Source of the DNA: JBQCEE01 sp051960575
GTDB taxonomy: Bacteria > Actinomycetota > Actinomycetes > Mycobacteriales > Jatrophihabitantaceae
Direction: 5' to 3'
Assembly (NCBI RefSeq): GCF_051960575.1
Contig: NZ_JBQCEE010000142.1
Coordinates: 1 to 15,036, forward strand
Length of the DNA stretch: 15,036 nt
This document shows, one piece after another, positions 14,475 to 15,036 of the stretch (its first letter is position 1; each line of letters starts with the position of its first letter). Made by a program: the position numbers and the translations under genes. The notes under the pieces were generated by a model. The model ran no database searches, was not told where the DNA came from, and saw only the letters and a list, made by a program, of their open reading frames with translations.

Positions 14475-14560
14475 GATCGTCGCAAGCGGCAGCCCTCGGC
14501 GCAGGTCGAACGACGTCGGCAGTGTGCAGCGCCACGGTGGTGATCAGGACCGGCTGATCC

Positions 14561-15036
14561 TCACGGCGCGGGCGGGTCGTGGCGGTCGCGGCTCCAGTGC
14601 GCGGCATCGGCGCCGTCGAGGGTGAAGCAGACCTGCACGAACTGTTCGCCGAACGCGGTGAGGCGCACGCTGCGGTGCACCGTGCGGGTGCGCGCCCCGG
14701 CGCGTGCCTGCAGCGTCGACGGCTGCGCCTCGAGCAGTGCGTAGCGGCGCACGTCGGGCAGCCGCGGCCCGGCAGGGTCGACGAGGCCGAGCCGCTGCAG
14801 GTTGCCGAGGTACTCCGGCCCGCGCGCGGGATCGGCACACCCCGCCTGGCGCGCCACCAGCGTGAGACCGGCGGCGAGGGTCTCGGCGGGCCGTCCGAGC
14901 CGGTCCCTGCGGCGCACCTCGAGCGCGGGCTGCGGGCCGGACGACGCCAGCAGCCGCAGGATCCGGGCCTCGTCCGGGCTGAGCTCGTCGAGCACCCGGG
15001 CGAACGCCGGGTGGTCCTCCGGGCGCTGCGGCGCCG
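14561..15036 (-). CDS. Abi-alpha (DUF4393)-like protein, 5' end outside the window
   Basis: At least 158 codons of the C-terminal part are visible; the frame runs off the window edge, so the GTG at 14995 is internal, not a start. The segment HPAFARVLDELSPDEARILR matches the DUF4393/Abi_alpha hallmark (HPxFxxxLxxLSPDEAxIL). Further on, EYLGNLQRLGLV and SVRLTAFGEQFVQVCF fit the C-terminal half of that family. The family takes its name from a link to phage abortive infection, but most members are uncharacterised. It ends 86 nt before the amidase gene on the same strand; that gap shows nothing recognisable. The assignment is from memory of the family pattern. Confidence 0.7.
   Translation of the reverse strand, partial: APQRPEDHPAFARVLDELSPDEARILRLLASSGPQPALEVRRRDRLGRPAETLAAGLTLVARQAGCADPARGPEYLGNLQRLGLVDPAGPRLPDVRRYALLEAQPSTLQARAGARTRTVHRSVRLTAFGEQFVQVCFTLDGADAAHWSRDRHDPPAP

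Noticed and set aside
14561..14995. Complete 144-residue gene starting at GTG 14995
   Set aside because: The frame continues without a stop to the window edge and the residues upstream (PEDHPAFAR) belong to the conserved family motif, so the gene is truncated by the window, not short.

Overview
The window is very GC-rich, with strong third-position G/C bias, GTG starts and actinobacterial gene families (DevR/DevS, an Acg-like nitroreductase, an actinobacterial-type CO dehydrogenase cluster). It is therefore most likely chromosomal DNA of an actinobacterium; the order or genus cannot be fixed from the sequence alone. Coding density is high and there is no insertion sequence, tRNA, rRNA or CRISPR array.

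Left half (about 1-8.7 kb): a molybdenum hydroxylase locus of the aerobic CO dehydrogenase (cox) type. On the minus strand run mocA (cofactor nucleotidyltransferase), coxS (2x[2Fe-2S]), coxL (Mo subunit), coxM (FAD subunit) and coxG (SRPBCC protein with a C-terminal membrane anchor). Divergently, on the plus strand, run the maturation genes coxD (MoxR AAA+ ATPase), coxE (VWA) and coxF (XdhC family). The S-L-M order and the AYRGAGR active-site loop of CoxL place the enzyme in the 'form II' group, whose physiological substrate is less certain than that of form I (AYxCSFR) CO dehydrogenases. A CRP-type operator lies in the mocA-coxS gap. The coxS-coxL and coxL-coxM gaps are each exactly 55 nt and are filled by two copies of one palindromic repeat. 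The coxD-coxE gap holds two tandem copies of a different palindrome.

Middle and right (about 8.8-13 kb, plus strand): a small secreted protein of unknown function, a very strong hairpin, a non-coding leader of about 280 nt with two candidate DevR (DosR) boxes, an Acg-like FMN nitroreductase, and a DevS-like GAF-GAF histidine kinase translationally coupled to a DevR-like response regulator. The likely circuit is DevS to DevR to the nitroreductase promoter, as in the mycobacterial dormancy regulon. However, the kinase lacks the histidine expected for heme binding in its first GAF domain, so the signal may differ.

Right edge (13.0-15.0 kb, minus strand): an amidase-signature hydrolase resembling fatty-acid amide hydrolase, and the 3' part of an Abi-alpha (DUF4393)-like gene cut by the window end.
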